Part shown: positions 1 through 12,468 of the stretch, piece by piece
Layout of the letters: each line of letters starts with the position of its first letter
How positions within the stretch are numbered: position 1 is the first letter of the stretch
DNA from: Motacilla alba alba
Taxonomy: Eukaryota > Chordata > Aves > Passeriformes > Motacillidae
NCBI RefSeq assembly: GCF_015832195.1
Contig: NC_052046.1
Span: 28,920,911 to 28,984,910 of the forward strand
Reading direction: 5' to 3'
DNA: 64,000 nt
Notes under the pieces: generated by a model
The model's database searches: none
What the model was told of the DNA's origin: nothing
The model's input: only the letters and a program-made list of their open reading frames with translations
Position numbers and translations under genes: made by a program

Positions 1-2590
1 TGAGAAAGAGCCTTTTCATATATTTCTGCATTCTGTGAACACACTACTTCCATAAATAAAAGCATTTGTAAAAGCCTTTCATGACCTGAAATGTAAAGTG
101 AATATGTACAATATATGAGAAGGATTAGATTATTTGGATTTCATTATATGTACCCATTTGCTGTCTTACATGAAGGTTTCCTAATAAGTATTAAAATAGG
201 ATTTTGTTTAGTCTTACACTACATTCAAGAGGAAAACAGATGTCAACATTTCAGTGAAACTGATTTGTAACTTCTGATCCAAGCAGAATTTAAAATCAAA
301 GCCTTGATAGCCTTATAGTAACAGAAGTCTTGAATTCTAATCTGGGTACAAATTTTGTGACCTATGATTTTGTTTGGTTTTTGTTTGTTTGATATGTTTT
401 CCAAATACAAGCCTTTTATGGTATTATAATTAAAATCCACTATCTACTTTCCAAGAAACATACATGCACAAAACAAAAATATTTTTATCAATGCAAATTC
501 AATGGAATAGATTCACAAATAAGTAGGGCTATTTCTCAGGTAGTCAAGGGGTTGGTTCTAATTATAAAAATCCTTGAAAAATCTAAAATCTAAAATCCAC
601 CAATATGTAAAAACCTTCTCAGAATCAAAGGGAATGGAAGCCAGTAGTAAACAAGAAGCAGCATTTCAGTTTTCCAGAGCTAGAGGCAAACATGAAGCTG
701 GCAAAATAAAAAAAAAGTCACACATCCAAATGCCAGAAAGGATAATTTTTTTTTAGATTTAATTGCCTGATGCCTGACTTTTGTAATTAACAAAAAAAAA
801 AAAAAAGCTGGTGCCAAAACTCACAGCAAATCCCGTAGTGCAGTCATATTTTAAAAGGACACAGAAACTAAGGTAACAAATCTGTGTCACATACCTAGAG
901 TAAACATATTCTTAACTTAGACTGCAACACAAAGATTCAGTTGCAAATTATCACCCAGCTCATGGAGATTATCTGAACATGAAACTTGTAGTTTCATGTA
1001 GTCCAACAGTAGTCCTGCTTGTATTCTCTCTCTTCCAGTTTCCTGCTCTCTGACCTTGTTCCACTGTAGTCCATCCTCAGTATTGTCAATAAAAAGGGAG
1101 CACAGCCACAGCTCCATTCTCATTTTGACACCTGATAACATCATTTCATCTACATTCCATCCAACAACAGGCTAGTTTGCAGAGAAGATTCCCTTTAGAA
1201 CATGTTAAGAACTGATTTAAATAGAATCTGGGTACCTGACTGCCTAAAAAAAATCTATCCTTTCCTTCCCCATCTTCATGAGCCTGGGGAGCCATTAGCA
1301 GTGCAGTGCAGTGCCTGCTCCAGCACAGGTGTGCAGATTTGAAGCTGCTGTTATCACAATGGGTCTCTCAGCAACCTTGGTAGGCTCCATAGCACAGCCA
1401 CTGTACAAAATAAAGGACTGTTCTTTAATTGTGCTGTATATAGTGGAGACATCTGCTTATACAGATTACTACCAGAATCCTGTGTCAGACCTTTTATTCC
1501 ATGACCCTTGTGCCTGCTATTTAGCCATTGGTCGCACATGGATATTTCTTTGGTGAGAGTTCTTTACTCAAATGATATAATTCTGTTCAATGTATTAATT
1601 GCACTGCTGATTCAAGTTTATTTTGCCCAGGCAAGGTGAATTTAATTTAAATCATTCACCTCAATTTTCTACTTGGAAGCCACTAAAAAACCAGAAGTAC
1701 GTTGATTTAAATTTAGTTCAACATTCTTCTCCAGGATAGATTTTCTTTGTGCAAGTCTGTCTGTTCCTTTTCCCCGGTTTTATTTACCTAATGATGAATG
1801 GATTAAACACACATGTTGGTTGGAACCAGGTAGCTTGTTGTTATCTGAAAGTACTGTTTTCATACTATGAACTTCAAAAATGCAACAGAGTTACATCTAC
1901 AGCTTCTTTCCTTCACTATGAAGACAAAAATGAGTAAAAATTACTACTTTCTAACTTTTCTTTATCTGCCTTCTAATAGGTTTCATTTTTCCCCTCTGAT
2001 TAGCAGTGTGTAATGCTCCCTATTCTGGTTCCTCAGCCCATTTTTCCTTCAGTGTGTAACCAGTCCTAGATTGTGTAGTCAAAATCCTCCTCTCTTTTAC
2101 ATGATGATTTTTTAATTTTTAATTCTTCTGACCTGTCTCCGCTGTAGAATGAGTGTCTGCTCATTCTAAAATCCTTGCTTCTGTCCTAATTTCCTCCTAT
2201 ATTTTCAACGTTTTTTTCATGCCAACTTCTTCCCTTCCATTGCCACTTCCTGCCAGTCTAAACAAACTTCTGGTTGATGATATCATAAGTTCTTCCTCTT
2301 GTAATTTGTTTTTGAAAATCTAGTCCATAAAATAGTGGTGGTTTTCATAAAACAGAATATATTATTATCCCAGGGTGGCAAATACTGGTTTTGTTCACAG
2401 TTCATAAGAGTCAACCGAACAATCCAGTGGACTCAATGTATGCTTGAATCTAGACTATTTATAGCTGCCTATGTTCTTCCAAAAGAACAATTCAAATCCC
2501 CAAGAAAAAATTATTTTCCCATCAGAAATTCATCTCGTTGCTGAGGAATGGATGGGAGGCTGTGCAGCTAAAACTGTGTGAACAAATGTT
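1..2590. other. Non-coding AT-rich DNA, no gene seen
   Basis: No exon, RNA gene or recognisable transposon was found here. Open frames are all under about 85 codons, start at random and lack splice context or recognisable domains. The stretch holds a 15-bp A run at 792-806 and otherwise ordinary AT-rich sequence. It may be intergenic or intronic; the sequence does not decide. Confidence 0.6.
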
Positions 2591-2597
2591 CTTTTAA

Positions 2598-2700
2598 CAT
2601 TAAAAAAAAAACCAAAAAACCAACCAACCAACAAACAAACAAACAAACACTCAAAAATACCATCACCACTCCACCACAAACAAAACCAAATCAACCAAAG
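2598..2700. repeat. A/C-rich low-complexity tract with (CAAA)n core
   Basis: An A run is followed by CCAA-type units, then about four perfect CAAA units near 2632-2649, and then a degenerate A/C-only stretch. It looks like a decayed simple repeat. The open frame across it (lysine/asparagine/threonine-rich) is a composition artefact. Confidence 0.8.
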
Positions 2701-2867
2701 CTCCACCTGTTTCAAGTCCAAATTATTTCAATTTATGGCCAGAGGTTTCACGCTAACCAGTTATGGTAATGACATTGAAATTAGAAAAGTCTGTTTGTGT
2801 AACACCAGAATAACACAAGGCTGGCTTTGGCAGATTCAAAGAATTCTAAGTCAAAGTGTTTGATACA

Positions 2868-3952
2868 CAAAATCCTTGTCTGTAAACTGGAGAGAGATTG
2901 ATTTGACAGGTGGACCACTCAGTGGGTAAGGAATGGGCTGTATGGTCACACTCAAAGGGTGCGTGGTCAATGGCTGGATGTCTGGGTGGAGAGCAGTAAA
3001 AAAGCGGGTCAGTACCCACTTTTTACTGACCCCTCAGGGGTCAGTATTGGTCTGATGCTGTTTAACATCTTTTTCAGAAACATGAACTGTGGGACTGAAT
3101 GTATTCTCAACAGGTTTGATGGTGACACCAAGCTATGTGGTGCAGTTGACATGTTGGAGGGAAGGGATGCCATCCAGAGAGACTTTGACAGTCTTGGAGT
3201 GTGGGCCGAGACAATTCTCATGGAGTTAAACAATTCTACATGCAAGGTTCTGCACACAGGTCAGGGAAATCTCCCAAAAATATTTGGTGAGCAGAGATTG
3301 AGAGAATAGAATTGATTCTTGGGGAGAAAGACGGGGCCTGCTGATAGACAAGAAGTGTCCACCATCTCCTGGAAATGTGCACTTGCAGCACAGAAAACCT
3401 CAAAAGAAATGTGGGCAGCAAGTTGAGGGAGCTGATTCTCCACTGCTACTCAAGTCTCCTGAGATCCCACCTGGAGTGCTGCATCCAGCTCTGGGGTTCT
3501 CAGTATGAGAAGACCTATCGGAGAGAGTCCAGAAGAGGCCATGGAAATAACCAGGGAACGGGAGCATCTCATACAAAGACAAGATGAATGAGTTCAGGCT
3601 TTTCATCCTGGAGATGAGAAGGCTCTGGGGAGTCCTTACAGCAGTTTTCTAGTACCTGAAAACGGTTGGCCATGAGAGCTGTAGAGAGGGTATATTCCAA
3701 GGACATGTAGTGATGGACAAGATGTAATGGCTTCAAACTGAGAAAGAGTAGGTTTAGATTAGATATTAGGCAAAAATTATTTACTATGAGGTTGGTGAGG
3801 CACTGGCACAGGTTGTTCAGAGATATTGTCAGTGCCCCATCCCTTTAAGTGTTCAAGGCCATGTTGGATGGGGCTTTAGGCAGCCTGGTCCAGTGGAAAG
3901 TTCCTCAGCCTGCAGCAAGGGGTTGGAACTAGACAATCTCTAAGGTTGCTTC
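2868..3952 (+). mobile_element. CR1 LINE, 3' part of ORF2 plus 3' UTR (truncated)
   Basis: This is a 5'-truncated copy of the avian CR1 non-LTR retrotransposon. The 116-codon open frame at 2959-3309 corresponds to the C-terminal part of the reverse transcriptase domain, around the catalytic-aspartate motif. The two-aspartate core is altered here: it reads FDGD before TKL, whereas the other CR1 copy in this window at 39566-39865 reads FADD. The frame then breaks and recognisable CR1 sequence continues, degraded, through 3350-3950. This includes the segment resembling a long 3' region with the 'gtgaggcactgg' motif and the terminal 'ggttggaact' block. The element is interrupted by the LTR at 3953 and resumes at 4447. 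It is dead and cannot encode a working transposase or RT. Confidence 0.9.
3948..3952. repeat. Target-site duplication, left copy (GCTTC)
   Basis: GCTTC directly precedes the TG of the LTR and is repeated exactly at 4447-4451 after its CA. A 5-bp duplication fits retroviral integration. Confidence 0.85.
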
Positions 3953-4095
3953 TGCGGGGGTGTCGTGTCCTTGGGCCGGTCCCGTCAGGTCCCTCTGCTG
4001 GGAGCCCTCGGCCAACCTTCCACCCAAGCCCGGATAATATTAACGCCTCACCAGAAATAATGAGCAGGAGGGCTTCTTGCTTGCTAAATCCGGAG

Positions 4096-4105
4096 GAGTT
4101 TATTC
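4096..4105 (-). promoter_or_regulatory. LTR polyadenylation signal (AATAAA on - strand)
   Basis: The complement of tttatt lies about 95 bp downstream, in LTR sense, of the TATA box. This spacing fits an R region. The assignment is by position and motif only. Confidence 0.55.
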
Positions 4106-4193
4106 CACGGAAAGAAGTAGAAGGGAGCAGGGATGCAACTCTCACCGAAGGGCAGCAGAGGCAAAAAAGCCCTGACCCCGGGAGGGGTTCGGG

Positions 4194-4200
4194 TATATAA
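4194..4200 (-). promoter_or_regulatory. LTR TATA box
   Basis: TATATAA on the + strand is also TTATATA on the - strand. With the two ATTGG boxes 60-110 bp upstream and AATAAA downstream, the - strand reading gives the normal order U3-R-U5. It is probably inactive today. Confidence 0.5.
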
Positions 4201-4204
4201 CCAA

Positions 4205-4229
4205 GGGGAGAAAGGGGTGGGGTTTGGGG
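4205..4229 (+). other. G-quadruplex motif within the LTR
   Basis: Four GGGG runs (4205-4208, 4214-4217, 4219-4222, 4226-4229) are separated by loops of 5, 1 and 3 bases. This satisfies the classical G4 pattern. It sits on the strand opposite LTR sense, just upstream of the TATA box. Confidence 0.75.
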
Positions 4230-4446
4230 AGGAGTCAGGGTGGGTTAACATGGTATAGACCAATGGGAAGGAGGGAAGGGAGTGGTTTTGGGCAGGGGAC
4301 CAATGGAAGACAGAGAACTACAGAACTTTCTGGAACAAGGGAGTGGGGAGCAGGTGAACGACACACTGACTGACATGCGGGGACTGCCTCATACACACGT
4401 TGCCTCCCAAGGCATCCCTGAAGCTTCTCTCCACCCACCTCCCACA

Positions 4447-4480
4447 GCTTCCACCCCAAATCATTCTGTGATTCCATGAT
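4447..4480 (+). mobile_element. CR1 3' terminus, continued after the LTR
   Basis: After the right GCTTC copy the CR1 tail resumes and ends in the characteristic 'attctgtgattccatga' octamer-like terminal repeats. Together with 2868-3952 this is one CR1 insertion that was later split. Confidence 0.85.
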
Positions 4481-6235
4481 TTACGGATTTTGACTCGTTT
4501 TTGTGCCCAGACTGCTTTTTGTACACAAAAATTATGGCTAAAAAGGTCAGAAAGTAGATTTCTAAATGGGGTGATGGCTGTTGATTATGTAGTTCCTCTT
4601 ACTGTAATTCACTCACATCCCTTTATACATGTCTTCCTCCACAGAATCATAAGACATACAATGGAAACCAGCTCTTTTAACAATAGCATATACCTGATTT
4701 ACCAAAACGGTATGATACTGTTGCCTCAGTAAGATGGAGACTTTTATCTTTCTCAGGGACTTGCTTACTGTAGTCATTTCAATGTAGATAAAATGCCAGA
4801 CTTCTTGGGAGTATCAGTTGTGATATGTAGACCAGTAATTGCTGTGGGAAGCTTTAAGGTAGTGAGTCAATATAGGAGACTGCAGAGCTGAGTAATGAAG
4901 ATGCTTATTCATGGGAAAAGAGAGAACACAGTCATAGCAGTTTCTGTGATAAATAAAATACAACTGTAGCTATTAAAAAGCCAAAATCCCTTCACATTTA
5001 ATCAGAGAGCTCCTTCACACTCATTATTATGAGATTGGTCCCACCTGTAAATGTTTTATCAGTAGATATTGATATGCCAGTCCTCATTCTTGCATAGCTC
5101 TTAAACTAAGAGAACACAGTTGTGTTGCATATTACACGGACCAGCCTCTTACACTTTCATAAAATGGGGTAAGAATAACATAAATTTAAAATTAAAATTA
5201 CCCTAAAATATTACATAAAAATAGTTTTGCTGAAATAAAATTTTTAACATGAATGTTTAAGATGCAGAAGCTTAGCTTAGCAAGACATAAAAAAAAAAAA
5301 TCAAAAACATTTTCCATACAGCGTTAAATAAGCTAAATCTTTATGTTAAAATTTGGACTCATGCACTGCAAAGCTATCCTATTGTTCTTAGATTGCTTTA
5401 ACTTCTCCAATTTGGACGCCTCATGCTAGACAACATGGTAGAAATCGATACAGTTTTTTTGTAAACCGCCCAGCTGATTAACTTTTGTTGACCCTGGACT
5501 GAAACATCTGGCTTGGTTTTTTCCTTTTTCCTTTATAATGAATAGTTATTAATAAACGAACATAACAAATGCCAGGATGCAAGTACAAAAGGTCATTTGT
5601 TTCAAGATTCTCAGATCAGAAGAGCAATGAAGTAGCCTAAACTCTATGAAAAAGGGTTAATGACCTTTTTGTAACCTCTGACATGGTGGTATAAAAATAA
5701 AATAAAAACAAAGCATATGGGTTTTTTTTTTGCATTCTAATTACACAGGAATTTTAACTGTGAGCATTAGACAGTGTTTCATCCTTCTGTTAGTATTTTG
5801 TTTGGAGTCGACTTCTTACTAAAAAAACATATATAGATAAAATATAACTGTTACACTGATAAACGTGTGAAATTAAGGGCTTCATAGTATAAAAGATCCT
5901 GATTCATATTTAATTTTATCATTTATGTTATGTAGAACTTTTTAGTGCTTGTAAACCAGTTCTAGACATGATCCCAGCTAAGTTAAAATAATTTTCTTAC
6001 ATTCTTCAGCTTACTCCAATCACAGCTGAATTGAAAATCAGGTATGAGGAGTACATTCTGAATATTTTTCCACATAAGCAATACAAGTTTATTATTAAAA
6101 GGAATTGGAACAAATGCATGTCTACAAGGATTTTATGAAAATTAATCCTTTTCAAATGTTCAGAATATTTGACACCCGCAAAATGTGACTTTATTAAACC
6201 TATTCTGCAACACCTATTAAAGCCAAATCATACTA
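4481..6235. other. Non-coding AT-rich DNA, no gene seen
   Basis: No repeat family or exon could be recognised. Short open frames here are random in appearance. Confidence 0.6.
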
Positions 6236-6990
6236 TGTCCCAGTTTTTGTTGTGGGCGCTGTGGGGGGAGGAGCCTAGAGCTGTGTGGGGGTGGCTAGGT
6301 TGCTATTCTATACCAAGCATTTCATCAGCAGGGGCATGGCTTCGAGGGGAGTTAAAAAGTGAACAAACCCTGGAAATAGCATCATTTTGTTCTGTTTCTC
6401 TCTTGGGGAAGTTAGCAGGACCAACACCATAGATTTTGCCGCTCTTGCTCTCCCACCACTGCCCATTCCTTCCTGTCCCTTGGGAAGAACACAACCCCAA
6501 GTGCCAAACTTGGCTGAGCCAAGTGTGCACTGGTGTAATGAGCAGCCATGGGCACTGAGTGGTGCAGAAAGACCAAGCCCAGCTGAGCCCAAGTCGAGCG
6601 GAGAGGAGCCCAACCCAAGCTGAGTGAAGAGGAGCTGAGCTGAGCTGAGTTCTGCTGACCGCAGGTGAGCCCAGTGGTCTGAAAAGTGGGTGATGCAATG
6701 TGGGGCAGGGGAGAGCATCCACCACCTTGTCCTTCTCTCCATGGGCCACGTGGAACTGCGTTGAGATGTGAACACCTTTTGTGCATAAAGCACATTGTCT
6801 TTTGTAGATTTTTGTTACTAATATCACCGCTGTTACTGTGAATTTCTCTTTCGATTGCTGTTTATTTTCAGTAGATTTTTATCTCAACCCATTATCTCTG
6901 TTTCTGTCCCTCTCTTGCTGGAGCAGGGGGGAGGAAAGCAGAGATACTTATTTGGAGTTTAATTCTCAGTTGTTTTTTTAAACCACCACA
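6236..6990 (+). mobile_element. ERVL-type solo LTR
   Basis: The block starts TGTCCCAGTTTT and ends AAACCACCACA, the short inverted ends usual for avian ERVL-type LTRs. The flanking pentamers are TACTA (6231-6235) and CACTA (6991-6995), a target duplication with one mismatch. The sequence 'ttttatctcaaccca' near 6877-6891 is shared, in the opposite orientation, with the LTR relic at 18525-18960, so the two are probably related families. The middle carries degenerate GCTGA-rich repeats (about 6570-6650). Long antisense open frames of 127-174 codons at 6303-6827 have no recognisable domain and overlap each other in different frames, so they are not genes. No internal retroviral genes adjoin it. 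Confidence 0.75.
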
Positions 6991-6995
6991 CACTA

Positions 6996-7768
6996 ACATG
7001 ACCATCTTTTCCCATCCTCATTAGTTTCCAATTCAGGGTTTTGAAGAATTTTTCTAAACCAGAGATATGAACCTTCCTGCACTTTTATTAGTTTAACTGT
7101 ATTGAATCTAGGTCCCATTCATAGACAGCTTGGTAAAGTCTATAGAGTAAAGCAAGATTTAGAAATAGTTCAATAAATATTCTAAATTCAACTGCTGCAA
7201 ATCAAATCAACCAGATCAACTGAATGAATAATCAACTTATCTCTCTTGCATAGTATTGCTAAAGTAATTGCCAACCAATCACAGTAAGGTTGTCATAGGT
7301 GTGCTTCAAGCTGCAGTCATGAACCGAAGTTTCCTGAGGAAGACTATATAACAAAAGTTTTCCTGAAATACTACTTGAGGGAAAAACCTGTTCCTCAAAC
7401 ATGCTTGTTTAGTACCCAAATTATCTAACTGCATGGGGTTAAGTGAGTTTACTTGGATTTCATTGTATTAAGAGTAGGTCTTCCACATCATCTTCATGTC
7501 GGCAACATTATTATTCTTCCATTAGTTCAGAGCTAAAAGTGGCCTAATTCACAAAGATCTACTTAAAAATATTTATGGAATGAGTCATGCATCAGAAGTT
7601 TCTGCTCAAAATGTTTTCCATCAGTTTATGCACATCTTGCCGTCCAACATTGTATACCACTAAATGAGAATATCAAAAGGCTGCATTGTGCATATTCTGA
7701 GGAGTGAAGTCCAAGTGGCTTTTTCTGTAACGGGCTATAGTTTTTACAGTTTCCTTCTCTGAAACTTG
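6996..7768. other. Non-coding DNA between two LTRs
   Basis: Nothing recognisable lies in this stretch. No continuous retroviral coding remnant was found, so it does not link the flanking LTRs into one provirus. Confidence 0.55.
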
Positions 7769-7773
7769 CAAGT

Positions 7774-9180
7774 TGTCATGGTTTGGCGCTGGCCCAATGC
7801 CAGTGCCCCCATGAAAACCTATTCTCCCTGGTGTTGACTGTGTGATGCAATCAGAAACAGAGCAAAGCAGGCCTCTACTTATGAAAAAGAAAAGAAAAAA
7901 AACTTTATTATCATATAACTACAATAAAATGAACACACAGAGCAAAATGGAAACCTTTCAAAATGTTTCTCCTCCCCCCTACTCAATTTCCCACATCATA
8001 AAACAAAACCTTAGATTTTTACCAGTCCATCACCCTTCAAATAATCAACTCAATCCATCTCCACCCTTCCGACAATCACCTCTCATTTCATCAAGGAGAG
8101 AGGAGTCCCCCTTGCGCCACAGGCTCCCCCTGGAAACACAGCCGAGTCCAGTTGTGTTTCCACGTCACTCAGCAACCACCTTCGTGACTTCTTCCTTCCA
8201 TGTTCAGTGCTCTCACCACTGCACATGGACCAGAGCTGCTTTTAGGGTTCCCTTTTCAAGGATGCTTCGCCCAGTTCCAGGAGAAAAATGACAGTCTCTC
8301 ACTTTTTGGGACACTAGTCCCCCCCAATATTTCACCCCCTGGGGCCGAGGGGTCTCGAGAGCACCATCACCTCCTCACCTGTCGTCTCCGCTCATATCAC
8401 TCCTTTGGCACCAAGCCATCGCCTCCCCCTAAAATGCAGTCTCTGTATTACAGGAAAGGTTCTGTCCATGGCCATACAAGAAAAGTCCAGCCAAAAGCCA
8501 CTCCATCATCTCCTCCCACCTAGAATTCTTCTCAACTTCTCTCGGTCCTTCTTCACCTTCACAGCTTTCATTACACTTGTGTATTTCCTCTTACTTTATC
8601 CCTGTCTCTCTTCTCCTTCAACTCCCGGAGGATCAGCATTTGCAAGGTTTCCATCATCCCACAGAAGGGTTAAAATCACAGTCTCTGCTTCTCCAGAACT
8701 CCCACACTGGCCCTGCCGGGCACTCTTCTCGCCGCCCCCCCTTCTTATTCTCGGCCAGGCCAGTGCTATCGAATTTCAAGGTAGCACTGGCACCTCTCTC
8801 TCTATCTCTCCCTCCTGAGAAAGGGGGGCTGCCCGATGCCTCTCAGAGTTCTTCCACCCTTCCATCTCTGTGGGGAACTCACTCTTATCCTACAGGGGCC
8901 TTCACGCCCCTTCTCTGCCCAAGGCTCCGGCCTACCTCCCTCCGGCCTCGTGGCTTGCCCTCCCCCGCCCAGCCCGCAGCTGGGCAGGGGAGGTCTGACC
9001 TCTCCATCCACCAGAACCAAGAGAGAGTTCTCCTGGGAGCTCCTCGCTTTTAACCCCTGTGTTCTCAGAGGCGTATCCATATCCTCAATGGTCAAACCAG
9101 GTGCCAATATTCACATCTGAGCACCTATTGGTTTGACCACCACCACCTCCCAAAAACTCATTTCCTCTCAAACCACGACA
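7774..9180 (-). mobile_element. Solo LTR, ~1.4-kb family, copy 1
   Basis: The 1407-bp block begins TGTCATGGTTTG and ends AAACCACGACA, giving imperfect inverted termini. It is bounded by the exact pentamer CAAGT at 7769-7773 and 9181-9185. Most of its length matches 20337-21761. Orientation is inferred as -: on that strand an AATAAA signal (near 7903) lies about 130 bp before the end, and a TTAAAAG TATA-like box lies near 9047. It has a GC-rich middle (8500-9060). Antisense open frames of 107-158 codons on the + strand are disrupted relative to copy 2 by a 1-bp indel near 8326, so no conserved protein is indicated. No internal ERV genes flank it. Confidence 0.9.
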
Positions 9181-12100
9181 CAAGTGATGCTCAGAGTCCA
9201 AGTATTTTTAGCTCAGTTGCCAACATCTAATGACATTTGGCACCACCCTCAGAGTAAACATTAAGTACTTGTTTACTTCATGATTGCTAATGTAGTCTCA
9301 ACTAAAGCTCAGAAGTTAAAGAAAATGTTTTGTAAGGTTTTATTTGCATGAGAATCATTCTATTATTTGTTTAGACATAGCCCTGATCTTTTAAGTTGCT
9401 TCACTAGAAGGCTGAATGATTCACACAGTGGGATTTTTTTCTTTAATTCTGATTACAGTATTACACAATAGAATGGGAGAATCATTCCATTGCATGACAA
9501 AACTTTGGTCTTTAATTATCTGCAAAGTAAAATAGCCTGCTCTGAAAAAATAGGCTATTCCAGCTCTTCCCAAACCAATCACAGGACATGTCAGCTTCTG
9601 AAGATCATAGTGAGCCGTCATAAACACCTCTTTAGATCACCTTTGGGACTGAGAAGAGTAGGGCACATGTTTTTGGATGTAGGGGGGCTGTACAAGACTT
9701 TCAAGAGGTTCTCTGGGGGATACTGGGAGCTGGTAGCTGCCATTGGACGCATCCAAGTGTTTAAACCTCACTGCTGAAGGGCTCTGCACTGCAATCTGTG
9801 CATACACTTTTTCTTGAGTGGACCATTATCCCTGCAGCCCAGAGACAGGAGCAGGATGATGCTGCTGTTGTTTGTGCTCGTGTGAGTGCACTGCACGTCT
9901 GTGATATGTGTGCCTGGCCATGAAGATATGTTCCTGTGGTCTTTTAGCCTCACTGCTGGTTGTATTACATGTCCTGGAGCTATAGCATCCTTGTCCCTGT
10001 TGTTCTAAAATGCTTGGAAGTCTTTAAAAAACACTAGCTTTTGTTAAAATTCAGTTTAAATTTAAATTTTAAAACTGGATAATGCTGAAATTTATCAAAA
10101 ATGTAGGACACCTTTTTACAAAGATTTATTTTAATCAAAAAAATTAAGAAGGAAAAAAAGCAGGAATTAAGCATAACTTTCATGTTATATATAACTTCCA
10201 TGCATATTATTATATTATATTTGTTTTAGCATCTTCATGTGTTCTAACTCCCAGAATAGCACTCTATTCTATCTTTCTTCCTTACATTTTCTGTATACTT
10301 TCTTTCTCTCCCACCTAAAAGAATAAAATGCCATTCATGAACCTTTTTCACTCACTCAATCTAGGGCAAAATTCAAGACTTTGATAACAAATATTAGAAT
10401 ATATTAAGACATATACAGCTTCAGTATGACTGAAGTCACCTTCCAAAGTGCTCAACAGCTCATCGAAGGTACAAGGAGTATAATACCAATCCCAGTATCT
10501 CTGCGCTTCCTAGAAGTGAATCTTTGTGGATGACTTTTTCATCTGAGTGTATTTCTTTTAAAAATAAAACATCATGCCACTGCTACTTCTCTGTTTTCTG
10601 ATGTCTCTTTAGTAAAACTTTGCTGTCATAATACTGCAGCTTACCAGAATTTGACTACTAATCTTCTTTTGGTGATAGTTTGTGCTGCAGCATACGAATA
10701 TCCTACCAGTGCCTTACAGGCTTCAGAGGGTTTGTACCTACCTTTTCAAACATTTAGTTCAATGAGATGCAAACTCACTTTTATTAAGAAGCAGTTCATT
10801 TTTCTAATTTCAAAAACATCCTCAAGGAGGTAATCTTAAGAATTTTTTGTTGGTGAATATGTCTCATCTGCTTCAAATTATAAAATAATTTTTAAAAATA
10901 ACAAAAACAGTTTGATAAATAGGATTGAAACAAGCCCATAGATAGAAATAGAGCAGTTTAGTCTCAATGGGGATAATGCAGATGGAAAATCCCAAATTAA
11001 AAAAAAAAATAATTAAACATTTATTGTGTTTGGATGCTTTAGATGTAAGGTCCTTGGTTGGCAACCTGCAGTTAACTTCCAAAACATTAGGAGGAAGCTA
11101 AAGTCTTTCCGATATTGTATTTCAAGGGAAGAGGGAGAGTACAAAGAGTCAAAGCTAATGAATTTTTTTGGCATTTCAGATTAAATTTCATCCCCATTTC
11201 TACTGATAAAGTAAAAACTAAACATTTAAACTCCAATCAAATATGATTCATTATATTGCAGATCCATAATATAAAAATATATATTTTATTATTTAAACAA
11301 AACAATCTTGACATTATCTAGGTAAAATCATATTCAAAATGCAATTTCTGCTGAGTAAAATGAGCACTTTGTTAAAAAAAATCAAGAGAAATCAAATAAA
11401 TCTTAGCAGTTTCAGCAGACTTTTCAGTGAATACAATAAGGATAATTTTAAAAAGTTATTATTACTATTGTTATTATTATCATGATTGTTCTTGTTGTTG
11501 TTTAATATGCCATGATTCTATTGTAACATTTTCTCTGTCAGTAATTTTATTGGTACCTTGGAAAAGGAAGAGATGTTTGATTAGAGCACATCAGGATGTA
11601 TGTTCCAATCTAATTATTCTGTGATAATCAGGATAATGTGGTAGGTAGGTGCAGGGAGAGGCTTGTTCTCTAAAGAATATCACCTTCAGCATGAATGAGT
11701 CGGAGCAGACTTTGCGTTTTTCTTCTGCAATTTTATTGTCATCTATGTGTCATATAGTAAACCCAGTCAATGTTGTTATTTATCTTTCTTCTGTAGTTCT
11801 ACAGGTAAGGAACAACCAGCTGCTAATGTTCATTCTACCACAGTAGAGAAAACACAAAAATATACCTGATCTTACTAGAAGGGGGTTTGTCTTCATCTGG
11901 CTGTTCTTCATCTACTTTGGTTCTGGAATTAACTGATCTTGAAATTTGCTCTGGGATCTTCATGTAATTCTAAATGCTGGTTAAATATTGTACTTGCTTT
12001 CAAGTTTTACCTAATCAGTGCTATTTCTTAAAATGAAAATTAATAATAAACAAATTGTTTTTATGGTAATTAAGATTCTTCTGATCCTTATTTACATATG

Positions 12101-12435
12101 TAAGTGTTGCCTTTTTTGGATTGTCTTCCTTTACAGTATGTTGCACCTCCACTTGACAGTTTATCCTTCATTAAGATGGGCATTTGCATTACTTGCATAT
12201 TCATCTGAGGGCATTTATAAAGGCAATTTAACAAGCTGAGATTTAGGTAGATAATTTTTCAGTTGTTTTGAAATTTAATATGAATATAGTGCCCTCTGTG
12301 AAAGTTTGAGCTCAGCCTGTATAATTGTATAAACAGTTACACCTGAAAAAGTATAATTGTTTGCTCAGCACTGTCAAGTCAGCCTCTAAAATATTCCAGC
12401 TTTTTCAAAATATTTTTTCCTGAAGACCCCCTAAA

Positions 12436-12468
12436 AATTTATATATTTATATTTATATTTATATTTAA
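12436..12468. repeat. (ATTTAT)n-like AT-rich simple repeat
   Basis: Units of tatattt/tatttа-like sequence are repeated about five times. It is a simple low-complexity tract. Confidence 0.7.

Larger units (their letters stand above)
3953..4446 (-). mobile_element. Solo LTR of an endogenous retrovirus, nested in CR1
   Basis: A 494-bp block begins with TG and ends with CA, is bounded by the exact 5-bp repeat GCTTC, and splits the 3' end of a CR1 element. Read on the - strand it has a sensible promoter layout. Two ATTGG boxes (complements of ccaat near 4260 and 4301) precede a TATA box (complement of tatataa, 4194-4200). A polyadenylation signal follows (complement of tttatt, near 4099-4104). 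No internal retroviral sequence flanks it, so it is a solo LTR left by recombination between two LTRs. The + strand over 4205-4229 carries a G4 motif. Open frames inside are incidental. The family is not named here with certainty. Confidence 0.88.

Noticed and set aside
6303..6827. Open frames of 127, 161 and 174 codons on the - strand
   Set aside because: They overlap each other in different frames within a GC-rich LTR and have no recognisable domain; they are stop-poor sequence, not genes.
7842..9120. Several 94-158-codon open frames in LTR copy 1
   Set aside because: They lie within the solo LTR, mostly antisense to its inferred direction, and are not preserved in frame in the second copy.
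11700..11808. Perfect donor-like CAG/GTAAGG after a 38-codon open segment
   Set aside because: The upstream acceptor is weak and the peptide has no recognised features; there is no second exon to confirm phase.
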